Shown one piece after another: positions 18,894-27,746 of a stretch of 50,910 bases of DNA. The stretch spans positions 1 through 50,910 of the forward strand of contig JAJRSW010000077.1 of NCBI GenBank assembly GCA_024278595.1. The letters are read 5' to 3'. Numbering within the stretch: the first letter of the stretch is position 1; each line of letters begins with the position of its first letter. Position numbers and translations under genes: made by a program. Below the pieces are notes generated by a model that was given only the letters and a program-made list of their open reading frames with translations, searched no databases and was not told the DNA's origin. The stretch is from Fidelibacterota bacterium. GTDB lineage: Bacteria; Fidelibacterota; UBA8477; JABMPR01.

Positions 18894-19793
18894 CTACCCA
18901 AAGATGTGATCCTGCATCAATTCACCGATCATCTCATTCAGACCCTCAGTGGATGCCGGGACCTGTTTAAATTCTGAGCCACTTAGGATTACATTCTCAA
19001 CTTTGTGAACCTTGGTGGGTGATCCCGCCAGACCGCACATGCTGACATCTGCATCAATATCTTCGATATTCCAGGTCTCGATGTACAAACCGTCGGCCCG
19101 GGCCTTTTCCAGCACTTGATCCAGGGTGATAAGATCGTGACTCTCATCGACATAGGATTGGATCTCAAATTTTGACTGAGCCCTCTTATAGGTACAGAGC
19201 TTTCTCACATCAAAGGGTCTTGGCCGGGCGGCATCCTTGATCACTGTAAGCAAGACCGGCAGGGGTGATTCTAATATTTCATAGCCATTCTTGATGGCTC
19301 TTTTCGCCCGGATGGTTCTTTGTTTCAGGTCTAAATTTAGAACTTCCTGAGTATAAGTGAACTGGGTAATGCCCAGTTTCTCAGCAGTCTGGGGTCCCAC
19401 TTGAGCCGTGTCTCCATCAATGGCCTGCCGACCACCAAAAATAAGGTCGTAATCACCGATATGTTGGATCGCCTTATGCAGGGCGTAGGAAGTGGCTAGT
19501 GTATCTGCAGCGGCAAAGCGTCTGTCACTTACCAGGATAACACGATCAGCACCCATATAGAGGCATTCGCGCAACATATTCACCGCATTGGGAGGACCCA
19601 TGGTCAGCGCCGTGACCAGGCCCCCATACTGATCCTTTAAGCGTAGTGCAAGCTCTAGGGCTGCCTGGTCCTCCGGATTGAATATGGCTGGCAGGCGGGC
19701 CCGATTCACAGTCCCGTCAGGGCGCATGACATCGCCGGATATGTTACTGGTATCAGGTACCTGCTTTACAAGAACAATGGTATGAAGTGGCAT
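18894..19793 (-). CDS. etfB: Electron transfer flavoprotein beta subunit
   Basis: The 299-residue protein is the AMP-binding beta subunit of ETF. It opens with the typical LVKQVPDTSN, continues with the GPPNAVNMLRECLYMGADR region and the AMP-site motif GRQAIDGDTAQVGP, and has the EtfB signature in TVIKDAARPRPFDVRK. It is about 40 residues longer than most EtfB proteins because of a C-terminal tail. The ATG at 19793 has a good ribosome site (GAGGAG). It heads the etfB-etfA-acd operon; a palindromic operator candidate lies 66 bp upstream. Confidence 0.95.
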   Translation of the reverse strand: MPLHTIVLVKQVPDTSNISGDVMRPDGTVNRARLPAIFNPEDQAALELALRLKDQYGGLVTALTMGPPNAVNMLRECLYMGADRVILVSDRRFAAADTLATSYALHKAIQHIGDYDLIFGGRQAIDGDTAQVGPQTAEKLGITQFTYTQEVLNLDLKQRTIRAKRAIKNGYEILESPLPVLLTVIKDAARPRPFDVRKLCTYKRAQSKFEIQSYVDESHDLITLDQVLEKARADGLYIETWNIEDIDADVSMCGLAGSPTKVHKVENVILSGSEFKQVPASTEGLNEMIGELMQDHIFG

Positions 19794-19858
19794 TCAGAAG
19801 CGCTCCTCAGCAAAATTATAAGCTTCAATATAGTCGGATACTCATCTTTTGAAAATGC

Positions 19859-19874
19859 TTACTTGGTCAAGTAA
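19859..19874. promoter_or_regulatory. Candidate operator upstream of etfB
   Basis: A 16-bp palindrome, TTACTTG-GT-CAAGTAA on the plus strand, sits 66 bp before etfB. Perfect 7-bp arms with a 2-bp centre suit a dimeric repressor such as a TetR-type fatty-acid regulator. On the minus strand a TATAAT lies between it and the gene. No regulator gene is adjacent, so this is inference. Confidence 0.35.
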
Positions 19875-19941
19875 TTTTGGACTGGTGGTTACAAGCGGAT
19901 GCGCCTGGTTTTGGAGGGTTTCAGAAATTAATTCCGCTAAG

Positions 19942-20116
19942 CTGCATTATTCATGAATTATTGCCACAAAGACACTAAGCCACGAAGATTATTAAAGTTA
20001 TGAACAAGGTCATTTTAAACAGAATTATTTGCATCTGTGAGTGATATTTTTTGCTAAGCATATATTTTTTAAACTTTGTGCCTTCGTGACTTAGTGGCTA
20101 TGAATTATTCAGGCTA
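19942..20116 (+). repeat. Dispersed repeat element, copy B
   Basis: This copy of about 175 bp matches the reverse complement of 8327-8486 almost base for base. Its edges carry imperfect terminal inverted repeats of about 25 bp (19963-19987 and 20074-20098), made of CACNAAGN units. Copy B retains a 17-nt unit that copy A has lost. It has no coding capacity. It sits between the etf operon promoter and the lptF/G gene. Confidence 0.85.
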
Positions 20117-20174
20117 AGCTGCTAAGCGGGTTCACCTGCTCCATTTCAAAAAATAATCCAGCTACCCTGGGACG

Positions 20175-21563
20175 TCAGTTCCCGGGTTCAGATCCGGATT
20201 TACTGCTGAATATTCTCCAATTGAAAGGATTCAGGATGGTGGTTAACCACTGGATGTTAATAATAGTCCGTTCCCGCGAAACCTGATAGCTGATCCATAA
20301 TCCGGCCAGTGCCATAAGCCCATTGGGTGCCCACATGGCCAGCACCGGATCCACCATCCGTCGATCGGCTAATTCCTCCCCGGCAATCAAGGCCGCCCAG
20401 TAGATAAAAAACATCCCGATGGCCACCCCGATGGTCCCACTGGATTTACGGGTCATAATGCCCAACGGGACGCCCACCAGCACAAAAACGATACAGGTAA
20501 CGGCCATGGCATATTTTTTATGGATCTCAACCAGATACTTGTTCACTTGCTTCATGTAGCTGTTGAGGAGCCGTTCCTGACTTTCCAGTTTATCGATGGT
20601 TCGGTTCCAGGCCCTGGTTCTGGCGCTGATAGTTTCTATGTCAGCAACCGGTATACGTCTGAGGGTATCCATTTCCGCGACTATATCCACGCTGGAATCC
20701 CCATTAAAGAGCGGGCTGTTCAGCCGAATGCTGAGCATCCGGTCAATGGTTCGTTGATAGCGATCCTGATTCTCTTCAATACGCTTATACATCATGGCCG
20801 GGGTCATCTCACGGTCGCCCCGAACGGCTGATTCCCGTCGTTTCAATTCCAGGTTATTGACCTTCACGGTCAGCCGGGTGGAATCAAAATATTCTCTTTG
20901 GTAGTCGTCCAGTTTATCCAGATCGAGCAAATGTTTTTCGCCATTATAAAGGGTGAAAATTATCTGCCCACCCCTTGTTTCGGTGCGCCCACTCTCAGCG
21001 AAGATGGACACCTGTTCTCTCTGATCACTTTTCGAAAAGATAATCACCCCTTTAAGGCCCTCTTCGGTGACTTCATTTACGCGAATATTATAATCCGGAA
21101 GGTCATCGATAAAGTAACCCGGGACAATGTCCATATCCGGCCGTTTGCGGTAGATATCAGAGCCCAGCAGGCGAGCGCGGTGGTTGACATCCGGCAGGAT
21201 CGAGGTATTGAAATAGAAAGTAAAGCTGCCCACCAGCAGGGCAAAGACCAGGGCGGGGGTCATAATCCGCGGCAGGGAGATTCCGCCGGAGCGCATGGCG
21301 GTCACTTCATTATCGGTTGCCAGTCTGCCATAGGCCAGGAGCACAGCTACCAGCACGGAGAGCGGGATGGCCAGGGCCAGGATCCAGGCCAGGTTGAGGG
21401 CGATGTACTCCAGGATCACAATAAAGGACAGTCCCTTCCCCAGAATACGATCCATGGCCCGAATGATAAAATTCACCAGAAAGATCATGGTCAGGACCAG
21501 CAGGGAATACATGAAGGGGGTCAGCAATTCCCGAAAGATATATTTATCAATGGTTTTGATCAT
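20175..21563 (-). CDS. LptF/LptG family permease
   Basis: This is a 462-residue inner-membrane protein of the YjgP/YjgQ family, which with LptB and LptC lifts lipopolysaccharide from the inner membrane. It has the N-terminal IKTIDKYIFRELLTPF, three hydrophobic segments in the first 130 residues, the motif NEVTAMRSGGIS, a periplasmic beta-jellyroll region in the middle, and three C-terminal helices starting at YAMAVTCIVFVLVGVPLGI. LptF and LptG cannot be told apart here because only one copy is in view. I chose the ATG at 21563; longer in-frame starts run into the degenerate last CRISPR repeat. No strong ribosome site is visible. Confidence 0.88.
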   Translation of the reverse strand: MIKTIDKYIFRELLTPFMYSLLVLTMIFLVNFIIRAMDRILGKGLSFIVILEYIALNLAWILALAIPLSVLVAVLLAYGRLATDNEVTAMRSGGISLPRIMTPALVFALLVGSFTFYFNTSILPDVNHRARLLGSDIYRKRPDMDIVPGYFIDDLPDYNIRVNEVTEEGLKGVIIFSKSDQREQVSIFAESGRTETRGGQIIFTLYNGEKHLLDLDKLDDYQREYFDSTRLTVKVNNLELKRRESAVRGDREMTPAMMYKRIEENQDRYQRTIDRMLSIRLNSPLFNGDSSVDIVAEMDTLRRIPVADIETISARTRAWNRTIDKLESQERLLNSYMKQVNKYLVEIHKKYAMAVTCIVFVLVGVPLGIMTRKSSGTIGVAIGMFFIYWAALIAGEELADRRMVDPVLAMWAPNGLMALAGLWISYQVSRERTIINIQWLTTILNPFNWRIFSSKSGSEPGN

Positions 21564-21615
21564 CGAATAAAAATAGGCCGGATTGGGTTGGATTCTAGTG
21601 TAAAGGTTAGGGAGT

Positions 21616-22559
21616 GTGGAGGGGTATTTGTCTGCGGGGAACACAGATCTTTGTTCACTGTTTTGTCGCTGTAGTCCGGTTCATCCCCGCGTTTGCGGGG
21701 AACACTCGACCTTCTCCTCCTCGGTTGCGTTATACGACGGTTCATCCCCGCGTTTGCGGGGAACACCAGCCCCAGACGAACAACAGGCTCAGATCGACCG
21801 GTTCATCCCCGCGTTTGCGGGGAACACCAGGTTGTGTTTCTTGAATAGTCTGGACATCTCGGTTCATCCCCGCGTTTGCGGGGAACACGTGGTACGGTCT
21901 TTTTCCTTACCCTTGGCGACCGGTTCATCCCCGCGTTTGCGGGGAACACATCTATTGAACATTTTTTAATCTCCTGTAAACCGGTTCATCCCCGCGTTTG
22001 CGGGGAACACTAGTTATGCTCGCGCTTAAGCATATCACTGATCGGTTCATCCCCGCGTTTGCGGGGAACACGGCATCCGCATTGGCATTGCCATTCCAGC
22101 GAGCGGTTCATCCCCGCGTTTGCGGGGAACACTCAAAAGTTTTAAACATGATCTGGAATCTACCCGGTTCATCCCCGCGTTTGCGGGGAACACCGCGCCT
22201 CTTCCGCATACAACCCTGCTAATGTCGGTTCATCCCCGCGTTTGCGGGGAACACGTCTATTAAGATTAACCCCAAGACAGGCGAGACGGTTCATCCCCGC
22301 GTTTGCGGGGAACACAGTAACGACAAGAATCCAGGTATAACAGTGTCCGGTTCATCCCCGCGTTTGCGGGGAACACATAGCAATGTTCCTGAGGGTCACA
22401 TGTACTTTCGGTTCATCCCCGCGTTTGCGGGGAACACCCTCCCCTTAGGGGAACTTAGGAGCCTGGATGCGGTTCATCCCCGCGTTTGCGGGGAACACCC
22501 TATTCAAAACCGTGATAAAACTGGTTTGACCGGTTCATCCCCGCGTTTGCGGGGAACAC
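21616..22559 (-). CRISPR. Type I-E CRISPR array, 15 identical repeats plus a degenerate one
   Basis: Fifteen identical 29-nt repeats start at 21677, 21738, 21799, 21860, 21921, 21982, 22043, 22104, 22165, 22226, 22287, 22348, 22409, 22470 and 22531, exactly every 61 nt, so all spacers are 32 nt. In crRNA sense (minus strand) the repeat has a 7-bp stem TCCCCGC/GCGGGGA with loop AAAC and would leave the 8-nt handle ATGAACCG, close to E. coli's ATAAACCG. A sixteenth, degenerate repeat (21616-21644, only its last 15 nt conserved) ends the array on the left and bounds a fifteenth 32-nt spacer. The degenerate end marks the oldest side; the leader is on the right. Confidence 0.98.
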
Positions 22560-22621
22560 TCTTACACTTAACTTATTGATTTTACCCAGTTTCCAAAGAG
22601 CAAAAAAATCTACCAACTAAT
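22560..22621 (-). promoter_or_regulatory. CRISPR leader with IHF-like site and upstream anchoring motif
   Basis: The 62 bp between the cas2 stop and the first repeat are AT-rich. On the minus strand they contain AATCAATAAGTTA (22569-22581), a full match to the IHF consensus WATCAANNNNTTR, 9 nt from the repeat. GTTGGTAGATT (22607-22617) begins 58 nt from the repeat. From memory, the E. coli I-E leader carries the same motif and an IHF site at nearly the same distances, where they guide Cas1-Cas2 integration. No promoter is evident here, so array transcription may come from within or upstream of cas2. Confidence 0.8.
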
Positions 22622-23834
<1,213 letters not shown>

Positions 23835-23836
23835 TA

Positions 23837-24703
23837 TTAGCTCTTTTGGGCTTGGTTCCCTTTGATTCTTTTTTGGCTTTCCGGCTCGCTGATATAATTT
23901 CCTGAGCTTACCACTTTATTACCGGTTTCATGTTCCAATTTTTCACGGGCACCGCCGGCGATGTGTCCGCCTTTGCGGGCAGTATTTTTGTTTTCGTCCA
24001 AACCCTGGGCATCTTGTTTCCTGGCGATTTCAGTGGTGGCAGCTTCGCCTAACATATTGAAAATCAATTCCAGGTCGGTCATGTGATCCCGGAGGTTTTC
24101 CCGCTCCAGACCTTTGAGCTCTTTGTATTCACTTGGTGTTAAACCAAAGGCAGCTTTTGAGATTTCAGCAGTGAGAATGGCATATTCCGGTTGTTCTTCG
24201 ATTCCTCGGTTACTCCATTCGTCAGTCAATTCAGCTCGGACAGCAATCCCTCGCATGCGTTTCTCGATCCAGGCATCGGAATATCCTTTGGCTCTATAGA
24301 TGGCTTTAGTGCGTTTGCTGGCTAATTCTGGATCTTCAATTTCCTGCACCCGTTCATAGCCAACTTTTGCCAGCCAACGTTTGAAAGGTTCTGCTTTGGG
24401 TGAGGGTATGGATTGGATGATACGAAAAAGACTTTCAGCATCAGCGCAATCGGTGTCTCTTTGTTTACCATCAGAAGCACGTAATTTCAACCGTACGATT
24501 TTCTCGTACGGTTGGTTAGTACCTGATTCCTGCGAAAGTTTCCTTTTTAGATCAGACCAGTACCTCTTTGGATTGTTACTGTCAGAAAGAGCACCGACGA
24601 CATCAATTATTGAAAAGCACCAGGCATTTTTGTATAAAACTCTCCGAATTTGTTGACCCTTAAAAACGATTAATTTGTTTTCCAAATCAGACCTCTCCCG
24701 CAT
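23837..24703 (-). CDS. BRO-N domain protein inside the cas operon
   Basis: This is a 288-residue protein with an N-terminal BRO-N domain (IVFKGQQIRRVLYKNAWCFSII), then KAEPFKRWLAKVGYERVQEI and DHMTDLELIFNMLGEAATTEI, and a C-terminal AGGAREKLEHETGNKVVS. BRO-N proteins are DNA-binding antirepressor-like proteins of phages, large DNA viruses and bacterial chromosomes. Here the gene lies between cas5e and cas1, on the same strand, 2 nt before cas1, so it must be co-transcribed. No such gene belongs to standard I-E operons. The start is uncertain: ATG at 24703 overlaps cas5e, while TTG at 24685 directly follows the cas5e stop and has GAGAGG upstream. Confidence 0.85.
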   Translation of the reverse strand: MRERSDLENKLIVFKGQQIRRVLYKNAWCFSIIDVVGALSDSNNPKRYWSDLKRKLSQESGTNQPYEKIVRLKLRASDGKQRDTDCADAESLFRIIQSIPSPKAEPFKRWLAKVGYERVQEIEDPELASKRTKAIYRAKGYSDAWIEKRMRGIAVRAELTDEWSNRGIEEQPEYAILTAEISKAAFGLTPSEYKELKGLERENLRDHMTDLELIFNMLGEAATTEIARKQDAQGLDENKNTARKGGHIAGGAREKLEHETGNKVVSSGNYISEPESQKRIKGNQAQKS

Positions 24704-25361
24704 GTCTGATTCGAACTCTGCGAGGTGTAAATATTCTCCGAGATGGTGCAAAGGATACTGGGGAATCCGGTAATGAATCCTTCCCTTCAGAGAAATATTT
24801 TACATCTTCCTGACGTGTAAACGCTTCGATAGGTTCTTCACCTAGGAGAAGTGCTAACGCTTCATTTTTATTATGATGCATACCAACAAGGATTGGTGCA
24901 GATGGAATACAGGTTTTCCGCCCTAACCATATACCCCATTTCGGATCAGCTAGTGCTCTACTAATATTTCCCAGAATGGTTGTATTTGCCTCAAGTAGAA
25001 CGCCAAAAGCCGCATCAGTCAGATATTGACGGTGAGTAATATGCGTTCCCTTAATTCCACCACTTGCTTTTCTGGTGTTCTGAATAGTATGATAATCCTG
25101 TAACCTCCCTACACATAACTCATGCTCCAATACTTTTTTCGGAATAGCAATCGTAGTCATTCGTATTTCTGAAAATGATTTTAAAAACTTGAGCTCAACT
25201 TTTGACCCACGTGACAAGCCAAGCGCAGCACAACACATCCCGGCAATAGCACTTTTTGTTGGCATTAGCCCAGTATTACGACGATTGTACTGGCTATCAA
25301 AGCCCCAGGATTGTAAAGGACCTTCAAGCCGAAGAACAAGAAATTGTTTTTTAGATGACAT
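24687..25361 (-). CDS. cas5e: Cas5e, Cascade subunit CasD
   Basis: The 224-residue protein is the I-E Cas5, which caps the 5' handle of the crRNA in Cascade. Its N-terminus LVLRLEGPLQSWGFDSQYNRRNT and the following LMPTKSAIAGMCCAALG are the usual Cas5e opening. The middle contains HTIQNTRKASGGIKGTHITHRQYLTDAAF, and the tail ends in RRIFTPRRVRIR. Length is standard. It overlaps the end of cas7e by 11 nt, which implies translational coupling, and its stop overlaps or touches the start of the BRO-N gene. Confidence 0.93.
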   Translation of the reverse strand: MSSKKQFLVLRLEGPLQSWGFDSQYNRRNTGLMPTKSAIAGMCCAALGLSRGSKVELKFLKSFSEIRMTTIAIPKKVLEHELCVGRLQDYHTIQNTRKASGGIKGTHITHRQYLTDAAFGVLLEANTTILGNISRALADPKWGIWLGRKTCIPSAPILVGMHHNKNEALALLLGEEPIEAFTRQEDVKYFSEGKDSLPDSPVSFAPSRRIFTPRRVRIRHAGEV

Positions 25362-26520
25362 GGTCTGTTATCTCATCGATGAAAGATGATATTCCGATAT
25401 CAGGAATCGCTTTTTCAAAAACAGCCTGGATTCCCCAAGTATCGCCAAATTTAGCATATTCAGCTTTGAGCAATTCAATAGATTCAGTAACATATCCTTG
25501 TGAAGAGCGAACCGGTTTCTCAAAAGCATTAATTAATTGAATAGGATGTCCTTTCTCTCTCACAACGCCCAGGACATAAGCAGGTAATGTGTTACTGTTC
25601 ATGGTATTCTTTCGAGCACTGGGGATGGCTTTTATAGTGGCTTCGATAAATGTACGTATAACCTTCTTCCGTTCTTCTTGTGTCATGCTTACCAAATGGT
25701 CAGAATCAGCAATCATATCGAGATTGAGGGCAGCAAAGCGATAATAGGTTGCTGAATTGAATTCCAGAGTACTTGTTATTCCTGCCCCAGATTCTGCTTT
25801 AGTTTGTAAGTCATCAACAGCAGCAAAAAAATCTATTTCATTGTCGACTTTATGAGTAGAAAGTGCGTGGGAAAACATGGAAGCAGCTTCCACAGTTAAT
25901 GAATGATCATTAGCGACCATCCGTCCGAACAGTGCGATATCAGCAGCATCTTTCAACTGAACCGACTTGATCATTTTCGCAATCCTGGCCTTCGAAAATG
26001 TTTTTATTGCTTTAAAAACCTTTAATATCTTATCTTTAGCCTTCTTTTTGTCATCTGCATTCTCCGCATCATGAAGATTCGATAATGCACTTTTTAAAGA
26101 ATCAATTGAATTAATGACATCCTCAGCCAAGGAAATTTGATTTGCCATGGCTTCATATTCCGCATTAGAAAAGAACATCAATGTCTTTATTTTGCTAATT
26201 CCAGCAGCATCTTTTTTTGAGTCAAGAGTTTCGATAATGGTACCCACATGCTCAGAAATGGCGATTGCACAGGCTTCATCTATCCCTTTCTGGGCTAACC
26301 GATTTTTTAGCGTGAAGATAAAACGTCGGGTTCTTTCCCCTCTAAACTCTTCTGGAGCTAATTCCTTAGCCAGCTCTCGAATTGCCCTTTTCCACGATTG
26401 GCTGGAGACACGAGCACGCTGAACTCCTCCAAAGATAGCAGTTTTTGGGGAGTTGAGATCATCACGGTTGAGGCAAGCGACAGGTACGGATTGGATAATA
26501 TGTAGTTCTAAATGTTTCAT
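25351..26520 (-). CDS. cas7e: Cas7e, Cascade backbone subunit CasC
   Basis: This is a 389-residue Cas7 of type I-E, six copies of which form the backbone along the crRNA spacer. The opening LELHIIQSVPVACLNRDDLNSPKTA and GGVQRARVSSQSWKRAIR are diagnostic of CasC, as are the segment SATYYRFAALNLDMI and the later VREKGHPIQLINAFEKPV. A strong AAGGAG ribosome site precedes the ATG, fitting the high copy need. It follows cas6e by 27 nt, the only real gap within the effector genes, and overlaps cas5e by 11 nt. Confidence 0.95.
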   Translation of the reverse strand: MKHLELHIIQSVPVACLNRDDLNSPKTAIFGGVQRARVSSQSWKRAIRELAKELAPEEFRGERTRRFIFTLKNRLAQKGIDEACAIAISEHVGTIIETLDSKKDAAGISKIKTLMFFSNAEYEAMANQISLAEDVINSIDSLKSALSNLHDAENADDKKKAKDKILKVFKAIKTFSKARIAKMIKSVQLKDAADIALFGRMVANDHSLTVEAASMFSHALSTHKVDNEIDFFAAVDDLQTKAESGAGITSTLEFNSATYYRFAALNLDMIADSDHLVSMTQEERKKVIRTFIEATIKAIPSARKNTMNSNTLPAYVLGVVREKGHPIQLINAFEKPVRSSQGYVTESIELLKAEYAKFGDTWGIQAVFEKAIPDIGISSFIDEITDHVI

Positions 26521-26547
26521 GACTATTCTCCTTAAATATTTGTTTTC

Positions 26548-27261
26548 TTATAGGCTAACAGGTGCAAGCAACAACAAGCCGAACCCAAAACCTTTGGCAC
26601 TACCGATACCAGTATGATAAGTTTCTGCAAAATTATCTGAATCAGTCACCTCCAAGGTTCCGCGAAATTGTACTCCACCATGAAAAGCAATCTGGTCTTT
26701 TTCCTGAGTAAGTTTCTTTTTTCTGAAATAGCTCTCTACCATGGGTCTTATTTCAAGAGGTCTATCTTTAACGAGTTGAAAGCCACCCGGTAGATCTCGA
26801 CCTGTACTCTGATCTAGACTTCTTATCTGTCCCTTGCGTATTAACCAAGCCTGTAGTTCATCTGGCTGGACTAAAGGAACTCTCTTTCCTGATTTTCGTT
26901 TCCCGTTGGGTCGATACAATGTCTCCCCGTTCAACCCCCTTTGTACAATAGTTTTCACTGGATTTACCTTCAGGTCAAAAGCATAGTACCGGTGTGATAA
27001 AAAGGTAGTTGAGATATTATTAATGGCAAAATCATCTGGAGGACACCATGATGGTCGAAGCGGTTCTATCTTTGACATTACCCATAGTCGAAAGGATCCA
27101 TCAAGAATATCTATTCTGCTTAGGAATCCAATCTCGACGCGACTTCTATCTGGTATTCCGGGAAAACATTCCCATAGCTTTTTATGCCACGAGTAACTGT
27201 CTGTGACTCGCTCTTCTCTGACAATTTCTGATTCAATATCCATGCGAACTAACCAGCTCAT
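26548..27261 (-). CDS. cas6e: Cas6e crRNA endonuclease CasE
   Basis: The 237-residue protein is the I-E crRNA-processing ribonuclease. It has the N-terminal WHKKLWECFPGIPDRSRV, in which the histidine corresponds to the catalytic one of CasE, the FDLKVNPVKTIV core strand, and the C-terminal glycine-rich loop GIGSAKGFGFGLLLLAP. It should cut at the base of the 7-bp repeat hairpin. Its place is unusual: it stands between cse2 and cas7e rather than after cas5e. It overlaps cse2 by four bases (ATGA), and this junction closely resembles the cse1-cse2 junction. Confidence 0.93.
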   Translation of the reverse strand: MSWLVRMDIESEIVREERVTDSYSWHKKLWECFPGIPDRSRVEIGFLSRIDILDGSFRLWVMSKIEPLRPSWCPPDDFAINNISTTFLSHRYYAFDLKVNPVKTIVQRGLNGETLYRPNGKRKSGKRVPLVQPDELQAWLIRKGQIRSLDQSTGRDLPGGFQLVKDRPLEIRPMVESYFRKKKLTQEKDQIAFHGGVQFRGTLEVTDSDNFAETYHTGIGSAKGFGFGLLLLAPVSL

Positions 27262-27746
27262 TTTCCATCCTCCTCAGAAGATTCTGAACTTTGCGCCCAA
27301 AAAGCTGAAGCCCATTCAGACTTTTTCTGGTCACCCCAATATTTAATATCAATCGCAAGTTTTCCATAATTGACTGCTATACTATTTGATTTTGCCATGA
27401 GTACCATTCGATAGACACGCCCCATCAGCTCACTTCTCTCAGCTGATAGCAAATGTTGAAAGCGCCGTTCTGTTGGTGTTAACTTGCTGTCATTACTCCG
27501 TTTTTCTTTCCGTTTCTCCTCTATACGCTTACAAGTTGCACCAAAATTACCCTGGGACGATTCTTCAGGATGCATTGCATAGAGGCCAGCAATATAGGCA
27601 GATATATCGTCATCTATCCTTACTCCCAAGCGATTTAGTGCTGGCCAGGCCCGATGTTTTTTACTCTCCACAAGTATGCAACGGAGGTTTGCCATTATCC
27701 CTCGGTTATCCTTGGATTTGCGTAGGCGTTCAAGAAGCCAGCTCAT
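27258..27746 (-). CDS. cse2: Cse2, Cascade small subunit CasB
   Basis: This is a 162-residue basic, helical protein fitting the Cse2 (CasB) small subunit, two copies of which line the belly of I-E Cascade. The segments GIMANLRCILVESKKHRAWPALNRLG, RRFQHLLSAERSELMGRVYRMVLMAKS and VNYGKLAIDIKYW match the family's two helical bundles. Its identity is also fixed by position between cse1 and cas6e. It overlaps both neighbours through ATGA junctions. Length is normal. Confidence 0.9.
   Translation of the reverse strand: MSWLLERLRKSKDNRGIMANLRCILVESKKHRAWPALNRLGVRIDDDISAYIAGLYAMHPEESSQGNFGATCKRIEEKRKEKRSNDSKLTPTERRFQHLLSAERSELMGRVYRMVLMAKSNSIAVNYGKLAIDIKYWGDQKKSEWASAFWAQSSESSEEDGK

Noticed and set aside
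20898-21674. 258-codon plus-strand frame opposite the LptF/G gene
   Set aside because: Low-complexity Gln/His/Gly-rich product that mirrors the hydrophobic permease codons; it also runs into the CRISPR trailer.
21614-22579. Several plus-strand open frames rich in FIPAFAGN and VHPRVCGEH
   Set aside because: They are translations of the CRISPR repeat and spacers, in register every 61 nt, and not genes.
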